Notes: a model not told the origin generated them from the sequence alone. 64,000 nt of DNA from Paucibacter sp. PLA-PC-4 (GCF_026241155.1 NZ_JAPFGP010000010.1:1-64000), one strand, 5' to 3'. Numbered from the stretch's first letter, positions 37,411 to 47,170 are shown. Translations and numbers: made by a program.

Positions 37411-38175
37411 ATGACCGTCTCCGCCTTCTCCAGCCCCAGCGGCGCCCCCTTGCGCCAGCGCGCCCGCGCTGCCACCCGCAACGAGCTCGACGCTATTCCC
37501 TGGCTGGCCGTGCTGGAGCCGGCCCAGCGCGAGCAGGCGGTGGCCGAGCTGCAGGTGGCCGATGCCGAGGTCGGCGAGCGGGTCTGCCGCATTGGCCGGC
37601 AGGCCAATTTCTGGTTCGGCGTCGTCGACGGCCTGTTGAAGATGAGCAATGACGACTCGACCGGCCAGGCCATCACTTTCACCGGCGTGCCGCCGGGCGG
37701 CTGGTTCGGCGAAGGCACCCTGCTCAAACGCGAGGTCTACCGCTACAACATCCAGGTGCTGCGCAAGAGCGTGGTGGCCGGCCTGCCGATCGATACCTTT
37801 CACGAGCTGTTGGAGCACAGTATCGGCTTCAACCGCTTTGTGCTGAACCAGCTCAACGAGCGCCTGGGCCAATTCATTGCAGCGCGTGAAACCGACCGCA
37901 TCGGCAATCCCGATGTGCGCGTGGCCCGCAACCTCGCCGCGCTATTCCATCCTCAGCTGTATCCCGGTGTCGGCAGCATGCTGCGCATTACCCAGCAGGA
38001 GCTGGGCTATCTGGTCGGCCTGTCGCGCCAGCGCGTCAACGAGGCCTTGAAACGCCTGCACGAGCAGCGCCTGATCAGCGTCGAATACGGCGGGCTGCGG
38101 GTGCTGGATCTGCAGGGCTTGCGCAGCTTCTTTCCCGGCAGTGATGCGGCGGGATCAGCCCTGCCGACGCCCTGA
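37411..38175 (+). CDS. Crp/Fnr family transcription regulator
   Basis: A 254-residue regulator with an N-terminal cyclic-nucleotide-binding-like beta domain (about 25-150) and a C-terminal winged HTH (ITQQELGYLVGLSRQRVNEALKRLHEQRLI). The FNR cysteine cluster is absent, and the cAMP-contact signature is not obvious, so the effector is unknown. ATG 37411 is chosen as the first start with domain-like sequence after it. It diverges from the ligase-transporter operon, which it probably controls. Its 3' end overlaps the convergent deacylase gene by 21 bp. Confidence 0.88.
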   Translation: MTVSAFSSPSGAPLRQRARAATRNELDAIPWLAVLEPAQREQAVAELQVADAEVGERVCRIGRQANFWFGVVDGLLKMSNDDSTGQAITFTGVPPGGWFGEGTLLKREVYRYNIQVLRKSVVAGLPIDTFHELLEHSIGFNRFVLNQLNERLGQFIAARETDRIGNPDVRVARNLAALFHPQLYPGVGSMLRITQQELGYLVGLSRQRVNEALKRLHEQRLISVEYGGLRVLDLQGLRSFFPGSDAAGSALPTP

Positions 38176-39606
38176 GCTTCGGCGCAAGGCCCGCCCGGCC
38201 CGCGTCAGCACCGCCATGCCGCCGTCATAGGCCTGCCGGCCGTTGACGAAGACCGCTTCAATGCCTTGCGAGCGCAACAGCGGAGCCTCGAAGCTGGCCA
38301 GGTCCTGCACCCGTTGGGGGTCGAACACGACGACATCGGCGGCCCAGCCGGGGCGCAGCTCGCCGCGCTGGTGAAGGCGGAACTGGCGCGCTGACAGGCC
38401 GGTCATCTTGTGCACCGCTTGCTCCAAGGTGAACAGGCCGCGCTCGCGCCAGTAGCGCGCCAGCACGCGCGGGAACGCGCCCCACAGCCGCGGATGCGGA
38501 TGGCGGTCATGCGGCAGGCCGTCGGAACCTATCATCGTCAGCCGGTGCGCGAGCACGCGCTCGACATCGTCCTCATGCATCTGGAAGTAGCAGGCGCCGC
38601 CGGGCTGCAGACGCCGGCAGGCCTCCTTTTGGTCGACGCCCCAGTTTGCGGCGATATCGGCCAGACTGCGCCCACCCAGCTCGGGATAGGGCTCGCTCCA
38701 GGTCAGCAGTACCTCGATCACGCCGTCCACCAAGTCCTCGCGCAGCACCGTGGAGCCGGCCAGATAGGGATAGACGTCCAGGCCCACGCCCTGGCGCTCG
38801 GCGAAGCGATCGATCAGCGGCAAGGTCTCTCGCGTGCGGCCCCAGTTCGACGGACCGGCGCACTTGTGGTGGGAAAAGATCAGCGGCACCCCGGCTTCGA
38901 AGGCGGTGTCGGCGGCCTCGTGCATGGCCTCCAGGATTGCCGCCATCTCGTCGCGCAGATGGCTGGCATAGACACCGCCGTGGCGGGCCACGATGCGGGC
39001 CAGGGCCAGCACCTCGGCGGTCGGCGCGGCGGCGGCCGGCTGGTAGAACAGGCCCGAGGACAGGCCTTGCGCGCCCTCGGCCATGGCTGCATCCAGCAGC
39101 GCTTCCATGCGGGCCAGCTCGGCTGCCGAGGCGGCTCGGTCGATATCGCAGCCCATGACAGCGAAGCGCAGCGCCGTGTGGCCGATCAGCGAGACCACGT
39201 TGACCGCCGGCATCGCCTCGTTGACGGCCTCCTGATAGGCCGCAAAGCTGGAAAAGCGAAAGCCCGTGCGGCCCAGCAGATTCAAGGGCGGCTGCGGTGC
39301 CTTGGTCAGCAAGGGCACCAGCGAGATGCCGCAGTTGCCGGCCACCACGGTGGTGATGCCTTGCGAGATCTTGGGTAGACAATCTGGCTGCTCCAGCACC
39401 AGGGCATCGTCATGGGTGTGCACATCGATGAAGCCCGGTGCGACTACCTTGCCTGAGCAATCAAGGCGGCGCGCGCTGACGCTCGTGAGCGCTTCGCCCA
39501 TCGCAACGATGCGGTCGTCCTGCAGCAGCACATCGCCGCGCCAGGCCGGCGTCGCACCTGAGCCATCGACGATCAGCCCGCCTTGCAGCAGCCAAGACTC
39601 ACTCAT
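38155..39606 (-). CDS. N-acyl-D-amino-acid deacylase (D-aminoacylase)
   Basis: A 483-residue amidohydrolase that removes the acyl group from N-acyl-D-amino acids. Motifs: FIDVHTHDD (H63, H65), VAGNCGISL, YASHLRDE, IFSHHKCAG and MIGSDGLPHD, all usual for D-aminoacylases. The small beta domain formed by the two ends is intact. It is the last gene of the D-amino-acid operon and overlaps the regulator gene by 8 bp. Products would be a free D-amino acid, the substrate of the neighbouring deaminase, and a carboxylic acid. Confidence 0.93.
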   Translation of the reverse strand: MSESWLLQGGLIVDGSGATPAWRGDVLLQDDRIVAMGEALTSVSARRLDCSGKVVAPGFIDVHTHDDALVLEQPDCLPKISQGITTVVAGNCGISLVPLLTKAPQPPLNLLGRTGFRFSSFAAYQEAVNEAMPAVNVVSLIGHTALRFAVMGCDIDRAASAAELARMEALLDAAMAEGAQGLSSGLFYQPAAAAPTAEVLALARIVARHGGVYASHLRDEMAAILEAMHEAADTAFEAGVPLIFSHHKCAGPSNWGRTRETLPLIDRFAERQGVGLDVYPYLAGSTVLREDLVDGVIEVLLTWSEPYPELGGRSLADIAANWGVDQKEACRRLQPGGACYFQMHEDDVERVLAHRLTMIGSDGLPHDRHPHPRLWGAFPRVLARYWRERGLFTLEQAVHKMTGLSARQFRLHQRGELRPGWAADVVVFDPQRVQDLASFEAPLLRSQGIEAVFVNGRQAYDGGMAVLTRAGRALRRSSGRRQG

Positions 39607-40498
39607 TGGGCACCTGCCAGTTCAGCAGCGGATGGTCATGCGTGTCGATGCCATGGCGCTGCAGCACCTCGCGCACGCTTTGCAGGCGGTAGACCGCCGG
39701 CTCGCCGATCACCTTGGCGATCAGCACGGTCAGTACCTCGATGGCGGTCAAGTGCGCCAGATAGGCCTCAGTGCCCACATGCATCACCGCGTCCTCCGGC
39801 ACCTTCAAGCCCAGCACGATGTCGGCATTGGCGGCCAGCTTGGTGCCCGGCTGGGTCAGCGCGATGACAGTCGCGCCCTGGGCCCGCGCCACGGCAACCG
39901 CCTCCAGCAGCAGCGGCATGCCGCCGACATGGGAGATCGCGACGATGACGCCGCCCGGTCCCTGCGTGGCTGCAGCCAGCAGCTGCGAGTGGAAGTCCGA
40001 CCAGGCATTTGACACCAGACCCAGTCGGAACAGCCGCGCATGCAGATCGGCGGCCATGAAGTTGGAGGTGGCGCCGGCCGCCAGTGCATCAATGCGGGTC
40101 GCGTGGGCGATCGCATGGGCGGCGGCGTCCAGGGCCTGGGCATCAAACTGACTGCTCAGCCCGGCGATGGTGCCGGCCGCACCGCGCGTGATCTTGTGGG
40201 CCACCTGCTCGGTCGTGTCCTGCAACTGCACGCGGCGGTGCAGCGGCGAGCCGCCAACGGCCATCTCATGCGCCAGTGCCAGCTTGAATTCGCGCAGCCC
40301 GGCAAAGCCCAGATCGCGGCAGGCCCGCATGATGGTGGGTACCGAGGCGCCGCTGCGCGCCGCCAGCGCCTCGAAGCTCTCGTCGAGCACCCGCTCCGGA
40401 TCCTCCAGCATCAGTGCGAAGATCGCGCGACGCGCAGCTGGCGCTTTCTGCTGCGCCTGGGCGATCGCGGCCATCAGCCCTGTTTTACGGTCATTCAT
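39599..40498 (-). CDS. MurR/RpiR family transcription regulator
   Basis: A 299-residue regulator with an N-terminal HTH (about 35-80, SFEALAARSGASVPTIMRACRDLGFAGLREFKLAL) and a C-terminal SIS domain (about 125-260), which binds phosphosugars or related ligands in known members. RpiR proteins often sit with D-amino-acid and aminosugar genes. Here it lies inside the operon, one base after the deaminase gene. Candidate operators are the paired palindromes at 47141-47155 and 47225-47239. Confidence 0.9.
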   Translation of the reverse strand: MNDRKTGLMAAIAQAQQKAPAARRAIFALMLEDPERVLDESFEALAARSGASVPTIMRACRDLGFAGLREFKLALAHEMAVGGSPLHRRVQLQDTTEQVAHKITRGAAGTIAGLSSQFDAQALDAAAHAIAHATRIDALAAGATSNFMAADLHARLFRLGLVSNAWSDFHSQLLAAATQGPGGVIVAISHVGGMPLLLEAVAVARAQGATVIALTQPGTKLAANADIVLGLKVPEDAVMHVGTEAYLAHLTAIEVLTVLIAKVIGEPAVYRLQSVREVLQRHGIDTHDHPLLNWQVPNE

Positions 40499-40499
40499 C

Positions 40500-41786
40500 T
40501 CAGAAATGCGTCAGCACCGCATCGCTGACGCGGTAGTCCTTCTCGACGATGGGCAGCCAGGTCCATTTGTCGAAAGTTGTGCAGGGATGCGAGACACCCA
40601 GGCCCAGCCGGTCGCCAACCTGCGGGCCCAACGCGGCGGCCGGATCCCAGCGCAGATAGGCGTGCTGGTCATTGAGCCCGGTGATGCGCCAGGCGGCCGG
40701 TGCGGCCAGCGGCGCGCGCGAATCCAGCGGCGCATGCCAGACGGGGGTCGGCAGATCGATGTCGAAGGAGATGTCGCGCCGGCCCACGGCCAGGATGGCC
40801 AGGCCCGGCTCCGGGCAGGACTGCACCAGGGCCCAGACCTCCAGCGCACTTTGCAGGCCGTCGACATGCCGGCAGCGCTGGTCCAGCACATTGACCAGGC
40901 GCTTGTAGTGGCCGTGGTCATGGGTGATGTAGCAGCCCGAGCGCAGCAGGCCAAGCACCGGCTTGCCCAGGCGCGGCCGCAGCGCGCCGGCCACCAGATC
41001 GAAGATGCCGGAGCCGCCGGCCGAGACGATGACCTCGTCGGCTCCGTCGAACCAGCCGCGCTCTGCGCAGGTCCGGGCCACAGCGTGCACCCGCGCCATC
41101 AGCGCGTCGGCATAGGCGGTGTCGGCAGCGCTGTCGCCGGTGGCGCCCAGGCCTTCGTAGCATTCGATACCCGCGAGCCGGAATGCTGGGCTGGCGTGAA
41201 GATGCGCGGCCAGGGCCAGCGCCTCGTCCTCGCCGCGCGTGCCGGTGCGGCCACCGGCCAGGCCGATCTCCAGCAGCACCTCGAAGACGGGCGCCACCAA
41301 CTGGCGATTAGCTTGACGCTGGTGCCAGCGCTCGATCAGCGCGCACTGCGCCAATGAGTCGACAAGGAAGACCACGCGCAGATCGGCGTGCTGCGCGAGC
41401 AGCGCCGCCAGGCCCGCCAGATCGGCTTCGGAGCAGACCTGGTTCGCGATCACCGCTCGGCGCACGCCGCTGGCCACGCCCACGGCCAGCTGCTTGATCG
41501 TTGCGAAGCTGATGCCCCAGGCGCCGGCATCGAGCTGGCGCTGGAACAGCTGCGGGCTCATCGTCGTCTTGCCATGCGGCGCCAGCGCCACGCCCTGGCC
41601 TCGCGCGTAGTCCTGCATCCAGCGGACGTTGTGTTCTAGCGCCTCGCGCTTGATCACCGCCAGCGGCAAGGGCAGATCGCCGGCCAACACATTCCATTGC
41701 CGGGCGGCCAACTCAGCCAGCTGCAGCGGCGGCTCGGTCAACGGGAAGCCTTTCAGCGCGGCACTTAGAACAACAGGCGTGGTCAT
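40500..41786 (-). CDS. PLP-dependent D-amino-acid deaminase (DSD1/D-threonine aldolase fold)
   Basis: A 428-residue protein of the alanine-racemase-fold family that includes eukaryotic-type D-serine dehydratase. PLP Lys is K73 in APHGKTTMSPQ. The zinc pair H-x-C (H400, C402 in SHPCTTFDKW), needed for D-serine dehydration, is present. Products of this reaction are an enamine/imine that becomes a keto acid and ammonia, which fits the divergent RidA gene. D-serine is a likely but unproven substrate; broader amino-acid deaminases exist in this family. Confidence 0.88.
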   Translation of the reverse strand: MTTPVVLSAALKGFPLTEPPLQLAELAARQWNVLAGDLPLPLAVIKREALEHNVRWMQDYARGQGVALAPHGKTTMSPQLFQRQLDAGAWGISFATIKQLAVGVASGVRRAVIANQVCSEADLAGLAALLAQHADLRVVFLVDSLAQCALIERWHQRQANRQLVAPVFEVLLEIGLAGGRTGTRGEDEALALAAHLHASPAFRLAGIECYEGLGATGDSAADTAYADALMARVHAVARTCAERGWFDGADEVIVSAGGSGIFDLVAGALRPRLGKPVLGLLRSGCYITHDHGHYKRLVNVLDQRCRHVDGLQSALEVWALVQSCPEPGLAILAVGRRDISFDIDLPTPVWHAPLDSRAPLAAPAAWRITGLNDQHAYLRWDPAAALGPQVGDRLGLGVSHPCTTFDKWTWLPIVEKDYRVSDAVLTHF

Positions 41787-42763
41787 ACGAAAAGCTCCTG
41801 GCGCCAGCAGGCCGAGAACCGGCCGGGACGCACTTCGGTCAACGGGGGTTGGGCCTCGGCGCAGCGCGCCTGGGCATCCGGGCAGCGGGTACGGAACACG
41901 CAGCCCGAGGGCGGATTCATCGGACTGGGGATGTCACCCCGCAGCGGCACCGGACGATGGGGCGCCTCTGGGTCGGGCTGGGGCGACGCGGCCAGCAGCG
42001 CTCGAGTGTAGGGGTGCAGCGGCTGCGCGTAGAGCGCCTCGGTCTCGGCCACTTCCATCACTCGGCCAAGGTACAACACGACGACGCGGTCGCACAGGTA
42101 CTCGACCACATCGAGGTCGTGCGAGATGAAGAGCATCGTCAGCTTGAAACGCTCGCGCAGATCGCATAGCAGGTTGACGACCTGGGACTGGATCGAGACG
42201 TCCAGCGCCGACAGCGGCTCGTCGGCAACGATGAACTCCGGCTCGACCGCCAGCGCCCGCGCCACGCCGATGCGCTGGCGCTGGCCACCGCTGAACTCAT
42301 GCGCAAAACGCGCGCCATGCTCGGGCCGCAGACCCACCAGATCCAGCAACTCGGCGATGCGCGCCGCCCTGGCCTCGCGGCCCTTGGCCAGGCCATGCGT
42401 GTCCAGCGCTTCGCCAAGGATGTCGGCGATTCGCATCTTCGGGTTCAGGCTGGCATACGGGTCTTGGAAGATGATCTGCAGCTTACGGCGCAGCTCGCGC
42501 ATGCGGCGGCCGCCGGCCCGGGTGATGTCCTCGCCTCGATACAGCACCTGGCCGGCACTGGGATCGATAAGCCGCAGGAGGCTGCGGCCCAGGGTGCTCT
42601 TGCCTGAGCCCGATTCACCGACCAGGCCCAGGGTCTCGCCGGGCTGGATCGTGAAGCTGACATCGTCGACCGCGCGCACCGGTTTCTTGGCGTCGCCGAA
42701 ATAGCGCTTGAGCTGGCGCACTTCTATCAGCGGCCGTTGTTGATCTTTACGCATCAGTCCCAT
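41783..42763 (-). CDS. Peptide-type ABC transporter ATPase (DppF-like)
   Basis: A 326-residue ATPase with [17 protein letters not shown], signature [17 protein letters not shown] and [18 protein letters not shown]. The C-terminal oligopeptide extension ([16 protein letters not shown], then [12 protein letters not shown]) is present; in many Dpp/Opp ATPases these cysteines bind an iron-sulfur cluster or metal. ATG 42754 (MRKDQQ) is an alternative start. It overlaps the DppD-like gene by 10 bp and the deaminase gene by 4 bp. Confidence 0.93.
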   Translation of the reverse strand: MGLMRKDQQRPLIEVRQLKRYFGDAKKPVRAVDDVSFTIQPGETLGLVGESGSGKSTLGRSLLRLIDPSAGQVLYRGEDITRAGGRRMRELRRKLQIIFQDPYASLNPKMRIADILGEALDTHGLAKGREARAARIAELLDLVGLRPEHGARFAHEFSGGQRQRIGVARALAVEPEFIVADEPLSALDVSIQSQVVNLLCDLRERFKLTMLFISHDLDVVEYLCDRVVVLYLGRVMEVAETEALYAQPLHPYTRALLAASPQPDPEAPHRPVPLRGDIPSPMNPPSGCVFRTRCPDAQARCAEAQPPLTEVRPGRFSACWRQELFV

Positions 42764-43773
42764 TCCTCGACATGGATGCAGCGCGTCTGGCGCTCGGAAG
42801 AAGCCTGCGCCAGCAGGGCCGGCATCGACTCGCGGCAGCGCGCCTCGGCGCTGTCGCAGCGCGGCTCGAAGGCGCAGCCGGGTGGCGGCGCCAGCGGGCT
42901 AGCGACCTGACCGCGGATCGCGAACAGGCGTTTGGGTCGCGGCTCACCGGGCTTGCGCGCCTTCGCCGGCAGGCAGTTCAACAAGCCTTGCGTGTAGGGA
43001 TGCTGCGGCGCGGCGAACAGCGGCCGTACCGGGGCGCTCTCGACTACTCGGCCGGCATACATCACGACCACCTCGTCGGCATGGTGGGCGACGACACCCA
43101 GGTTGTGCGTAATGAATAGCATGCTCATGCCGGTCTCGCGTTGCAGCCGGCCCATCAGCGCGAGGATCTGCGCCTGTATCGTCACATCCAGCGCGGTGGT
43201 TGGCTCGTCAGCGATCAGGAGGCGCGGCTCGCAGGCCATCGCCAACGCGATCATTACGCGCTGGCGCATGCCGCCGGAGAGTTGGTGCGGATACTCATGC
43301 AGGCGCTGGCCGGCAGCCGGAATCTCGACCAGCTCCAGCATGCGCTTGGAGGCCGCCAGCGCAGCCGCGCGGTCCAGGCCCTTGTGCAGGCGCAAGCTCT
43401 CGGCGATCTGCTCGCCTATCGTCAGCACCGGGTTCAGGCTGGTCATGGGCTCCTGGAAAATCATCGCGATCTCATTACCGCGCAGCGCCCTCGCCTGCCG
43501 GGCCGGCAAGCTCAATAGATCCACACGGCGGCTGTCGCGGCACACGAAGTCGGCCCGCCCTGTGATCTGCGCGCCGCAATCCTTGGGCAGTAGACCCATC
43601 AGGGTCAGGCTGGTGACCGATTTGCCTGAACCCGACTCGCCCACCAGGGCAGTCGTGCGACCAGGCAGCACGCTGAAGCTGACATCGGCGACCGCACGCA
43701 CCAGGCCGTCGTGGGTCGGGAAGGCGGTGCCCAGGCCCTGGACGCTCAGCAGGGCGTTGTTGCTGCTACTCAT
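42754..43773 (-). CDS. Peptide-type ABC transporter ATPase (DppD-like)
   Basis: A 339-residue ATPase, the first of the pair, with Walker [33 protein letters not shown] and LLIADEPTTALDVTIQAQI. The cysteine-containing C-terminal extension (CAFEPRCDSAEARCRE) is intact. ATG 43773 overlaps the upstream permease stop by 4 bp; the 96 extra residues of the frame are permease sequence out of frame. Confidence 0.93.
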   Translation of the reverse strand: MSSSNNALLSVQGLGTAFPTHDGLVRAVADVSFSVLPGRTTALVGESGSGKSVTSLTLMGLLPKDCGAQITGRADFVCRDSRRVDLLSLPARQARALRGNEIAMIFQEPMTSLNPVLTIGEQIAESLRLHKGLDRAAALAASKRMLELVEIPAAGQRLHEYPHQLSGGMRQRVMIALAMACEPRLLIADEPTTALDVTIQAQILALMGRLQRETGMSMLFITHNLGVVAHHADEVVVMYAGRVVESAPVRPLFAAPQHPYTQGLLNCLPAKARKPGEPRPKRLFAIRGQVASPLAPPPGCAFEPRCDSAEARCRESMPALLAQASSERQTRCIHVEEWD

Positions 43774-44612
43774 CGCATCGACTTCTTCAGTTTCGGGTCC
43801 AGCAGATCGCGCACGCCGTCGCCGACCAATTGCAAGGACAGCGCGGTGAAGATGATGGCCAGCCCCGGGAACAGTACGACCCAGAAGGCCTGGTGCGCAT
43901 AACTTTGGCTGCCTGCCACCATCGTGCCCCATGTGGGGATGTCGGGCGGCACACCGACGCCCAGAAAGGACAGACCGGCCTCGGCCAGGATCGCGTAGGC
44001 AAAGATAAAGGACAGCTGCACCAGCACCGGCGACAACAGGTTCGGCAGTATGTGGCGCCACAGGATGCGCCCCGTGCTGACGCCAACCGCGCGCGCCGCC
44101 TCGACGAAGAGCAGCTCGCGCAAAACCAGGGTCGATGCTCGCACCACGCGCGCGACGCGCGGCGTGTAGACCAGCACGAGGGCCAGCACGACGTTGAACA
44201 TCGAAGGACCCAGGATGGCCACCAGCGCGATCGCCAGCAGGATGTCGGGAAAGGACATCATCGCGTCGACCAGGCGCATCAGCGGCCCGTCCAGGCGCTT
44301 GAAGAAACCTGCCACCAGGCCGAGCAAGGTTCCCATCAGCACAGCCCCGAGCGCAGTGCTGGCCGCAATCATCAGCGAGTAGCGGCCGCCGTGGACGATG
44401 CGGGCATAGACATCGCGGCCGAGCTCATCGGTGCCCAGCCAGTGCACGGCGCCAGGGCCGCGCAGCCGCTCCATGATGGCGGTGTCGTTCGGGTCGAAGC
44501 GGCCGAAGGCCTCGGCCCCCAGCGCCAGCACCGAAATCAGCGTGAGGACGATCATCGCGACCAACACGGTGCGGCGGCGCACCAGTTGTCTGAGAGCCAG
44601 CGGAACTTTCAT
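43770..44612 (-). CDS. Peptide-type ABC transporter permease (DppC-like)
   Basis: A 280-residue permease with the short cytoplasmic N-terminus and one extra helix typical of DppC. LGTDELGRDVYARIVHGGRYSL is the family signature, and EAARAVGVSTGRILWRHILPN is the EAA loop touching the ATPases. ATG 44612 overlaps the DppB-like stop by 4 bp. Confidence 0.94.
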   Translation of the reverse strand: MKVPLALRQLVRRRTVLVAMIVLTLISVLALGAEAFGRFDPNDTAIMERLRGPGAVHWLGTDELGRDVYARIVHGGRYSLMIAASTALGAVLMGTLLGLVAGFFKRLDGPLMRLVDAMMSFPDILLAIALVAILGPSMFNVVLALVLVYTPRVARVVRASTLVLRELLFVEAARAVGVSTGRILWRHILPNLLSPVLVQLSFIFAYAILAEAGLSFLGVGVPPDIPTWGTMVAGSQSYAHQAFWVVLFPGLAIIFTALSLQLVGDGVRDLLDPKLKKSMR

Positions 44613-45550
44613 ACTTTGACCCGCGGGTCGACCAGCATGTACAGCAGGTCGATGAAGAAATTGATCAGCACATAGATGGCCGCGATCACCAGCAGCGCGC
44701 CTTGGATCACGGGGTAGTCGCGCCGCAGCACCGCGTTGACGACCAGATTGCCGACGCCGGGCAGGCCAAACACCGTCTCGGTGATCACCGCGCCGCCGAT
44801 CATCAGCGCGACGGTCAGGCCCAGCACAGTGACGATGGGCACCAGCGCATTGCGCAGCGCATGCTTGAACACCACAACCCCCTCGGGCAGGCCCTTGGAG
44901 CGGGCGGTGCGCACATAGTCTTCGCCCAGCACATCCAGCATCGAGGCGCGCGTGAAGCGGATGATCAGAGCAGAGTTCAAAAGGCCCAGCACCAGGGCCG
45001 GCAGCACCAGCGCGTGCAGGCGCGCTAGCAGGGGCGCGCCGGGCTCGCCATAACCGGAGACCGGGAACCAGCCCATGCCCACCGCGAAGATCTGGATCAG
45101 CACCAGTCCCATCCAAAAGCTCGGGATGCTGGCGCCCAGCATCGCCAAGCCGGTAAAGAACTGGTCGATGAAACGGCCACGGAAAACCGCCGACAGCACG
45201 CCACAGGGCACGCCGATTAGCGCCGCGATGGCGACCGCCAGCAGGGCCAGCAAAAAGGTGGGCTCGGCGCGCTCCCACAGCGCCTGCGTGACCGGGCGCT
45301 GCAGAAAGATCGAATCGCCCAGATTACCCTGGGCCAGTTCGCGCAGCCAGTAGCCGAACTGCATCAGCAGCGGCTGGTCCAGCCCGTACTGCACGCGCAC
45401 ACGGGCGATATCGGCCGGCGTGGCCTGATCGCCCAAGAGCACGGCCACCGGATCGCCGGGCGCGGCGCGGGTCAGCAAGAACACCAGCACCGCGACGATG
45501 GCCATCACCAGCGCCATGCCGCCCAAGCGCGAGAGCAGGTACTTCAGCAT
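44609..45550 (-). CDS. Peptide-type ABC transporter permease (DppB-like)
   Basis: A 313-residue permease with six helices. MLKYLLSRLGGMALVMAIVAVLVFLLTRAAPGDP is the usual DppB N-terminus and DYVRTARSKGLPEGVVVFKHALRNAL is the EAA loop. It starts 12 bp after the binding-protein gene. Confidence 0.94.
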   Translation of the reverse strand: MLKYLLSRLGGMALVMAIVAVLVFLLTRAAPGDPVAVLLGDQATPADIARVRVQYGLDQPLLMQFGYWLRELAQGNLGDSIFLQRPVTQALWERAEPTFLLALLAVAIAALIGVPCGVLSAVFRGRFIDQFFTGLAMLGASIPSFWMGLVLIQIFAVGMGWFPVSGYGEPGAPLLARLHALVLPALVLGLLNSALIIRFTRASMLDVLGEDYVRTARSKGLPEGVVVFKHALRNALVPIVTVLGLTVALMIGGAVITETVFGLPGVGNLVVNAVLRRDYPVIQGALLVIAAIYVLINFFIDLLYMLVDPRVKV

Positions 45551-45562
45551 GCCGGTAGTGGG

Positions 45563-47125
45563 TCAATTCTTGACCGTGACGTTCCAGAAGAAGGGCCAGG
45601 CGGCCGGCTGGTAGTTCGTCAGCGCCGGGCTGCGCGCCGACAGGCTGGCGAACTTTCCGACGTTCACATAAGGGACCTCGTCATAGACCACCTGCTGGAC
45701 CTTGCCCCACAGCGCGCCACGTTTGGCAGGATCGGCCTCACGGTTAAAGGCCTCCAGCGCTGCGGTCTTGGCCTGACTGCTCCACCAGCCCGGTGCGCCC
45801 TCGCCCAGCTGCGGCGGCGACAGCATCGGCTCGGGGAACTGGCCAGAGTGCGTAATGTAGAGATCCCACAGCTTGGCTTCGCCACGGCGCTGCACCAGCG
45901 TGGCCCAGTCGACCACATTGAGCTCCACCTTCAGCCCGGCGCGCTTGAATTGCTCGGCCATCAGCAAGGCCATGTTGTAGTGGAAATCGTACTGGCGGCT
46001 GGTCAGCACGCGGATGGTCTCGCCCTTGTAACCGGCCTTCTCGGCCATGGCCTTGGCCTTAGCGGCATTGCGCTGGTTGTACTGGTCTGCACCGGCGGTG
46101 GAATAGAACGGCGAGCCCTTGGGGAAGTGGTTCGCCTCGGCGCTGAAGAAGCGTGTGTCGCCGAAGCCGGCGGCTAGCATCTCGCCGCTGCCCATCGCGG
46201 TCTGCACCGCCCGGCGCAGCGCGGTACTGGCCAGCGCGCCCTCCTTGGTGTTGAAGACGATGTAGGGAAAGCCGAACGAAGGCGTCATCAGGGCCACGGT
46301 CTTGCCTTGGGCCTTATCCAGCCGCGCCATCGCCTCGACCGGCAGCAGGTCCGCATAGTGATACTGGCCGGCCAGCGCGCCCTCGACCCGGGTATTGGCG
46401 TTGGGCACCGGCACAAAGCGCAACTCGGCGATCAGCGCCTCGCGCTTGCCGCCATAGCCGTTGGCCGGCTCCTTGCGAGCGCTGTACTGGTCGAAGCGGC
46501 TCAGCAGCACATACTGATCAGGGCGGCGCTCCTTGAAGCGGTACGGGCCAGTGCCGACGAACTCCTTGAGCGGCAGCGCGATCGCCTCCTTGGCCATGAT
46601 GGCGGCCATGCCTGTGGGCAAGGCCAGTTGGGCCACCAGTGGCGCATAAGGGTTCTTCAGCGTCAGCTCGATCTCCAGCGGGCCCAGCGCCTTCATGCCA
46701 GCCAGCTCCCTGGCCACGGCCTTGCCGCGCGGCGCGTTGTCCATCCAGCGCCGCAGGCTGGCAAGCACATCCTCGGCATTCAGATCGCGACCCGAATGCA
46801 GCTTGACACCTTTGCGCAGCGCGATGCGGTAGGTCTTGCCGTCGGCCGAAACCTTGGGCATGGCCTCGGCCAGCATGGGCACAAGCTGCCACTTGGCATC
46901 GAAGGTGTAGAGCGGCTCGAAGACATGCTGCATGATCGTGCCGACCAGATCGGCGGTGGAGGCCATCGGGTCCAGCGTCTGCGGCTCGGCCACCATGGCC
47001 AGCGTCGCATGGCTTGAGGCTACGCCTTGGGCCAGCGCCGCCTGCAAGCCACCCAGCAGCACGGCGCCTGCCAGGCCACTGAGGACGCTACGCCGTACAA
47101 ACAAAAATGGGTTGACTACTCGCAT
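45563..47125 (-). CDS. Peptide-type ABC transporter substrate-binding protein
   Basis: A 520-residue family-5 solute-binding protein and first gene of the operon. Signal peptide: RRSVLSGLAGAVLLGGLQAALAQ. Core features: YRIALRKGVKLHSGRDLNAEDVLASLRRW and LPLKEFVGTGPYRFKE. GGAGAG lies 6 nt before ATG 47125. Such receptors bind di- and oligopeptides, glutathione, or N-acyl and D-amino-acid compounds. Context with a D-aminoacylase and D-amino-acid deaminase points to D-configured or acylated substrates such as peptidoglycan-derived peptides. Confidence 0.92.
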   Translation of the reverse strand: MRVVNPFLFVRRSVLSGLAGAVLLGGLQAALAQGVASSHATLAMVAEPQTLDPMASTADLVGTIMQHVFEPLYTFDAKWQLVPMLAEAMPKVSADGKTYRIALRKGVKLHSGRDLNAEDVLASLRRWMDNAPRGKAVARELAGMKALGPLEIELTLKNPYAPLVAQLALPTGMAAIMAKEAIALPLKEFVGTGPYRFKERRPDQYVLLSRFDQYSARKEPANGYGGKREALIAELRFVPVPNANTRVEGALAGQYHYADLLPVEAMARLDKAQGKTVALMTPSFGFPYIVFNTKEGALASTALRRAVQTAMGSGEMLAAGFGDTRFFSAEANHFPKGSPFYSTAGADQYNQRNAAKAKAMAEKAGYKGETIRVLTSRQYDFHYNMALLMAEQFKRAGLKVELNVVDWATLVQRRGEAKLWDLYITHSGQFPEPMLSPPQLGEGAPGWWSSQAKTAALEAFNREADPAKRGALWGKVQQVVYDEVPYVNVGKFASLSARSPALTNYQPAAWPFFWNVTVKN

Positions 47126-47140
47126 AGATGGCTCTCCATT

Positions 47141-47155
47141 TGAAAATTACTTTCA
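47141..47155. promoter_or_regulatory. Candidate operator 1, TGAAA-N5-TTTCA
   Basis: Perfect 5-bp inverted repeat 16 bp upstream of the binding-protein start, spanning its likely leader. An identical palindrome lies at 47225-47239. The centre-to-centre distance is 84 bp, eight helical turns, suited to looping by one regulator tetramer. RpiR proteins are known to bind symmetric sites of this kind (for example GGAA-N6-TTCC for rhizobial IolR). Confidence 0.6.
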
Positions 47156-47170
47156 ATGAGGAGAACGATA

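Noticed and set aside
43770-45278. Single 502-codon frame as one fused permease
   Set aside because: Its first 220 residues are out-of-frame translation of the DppB-like gene. The real DppC-like start is at 44612.
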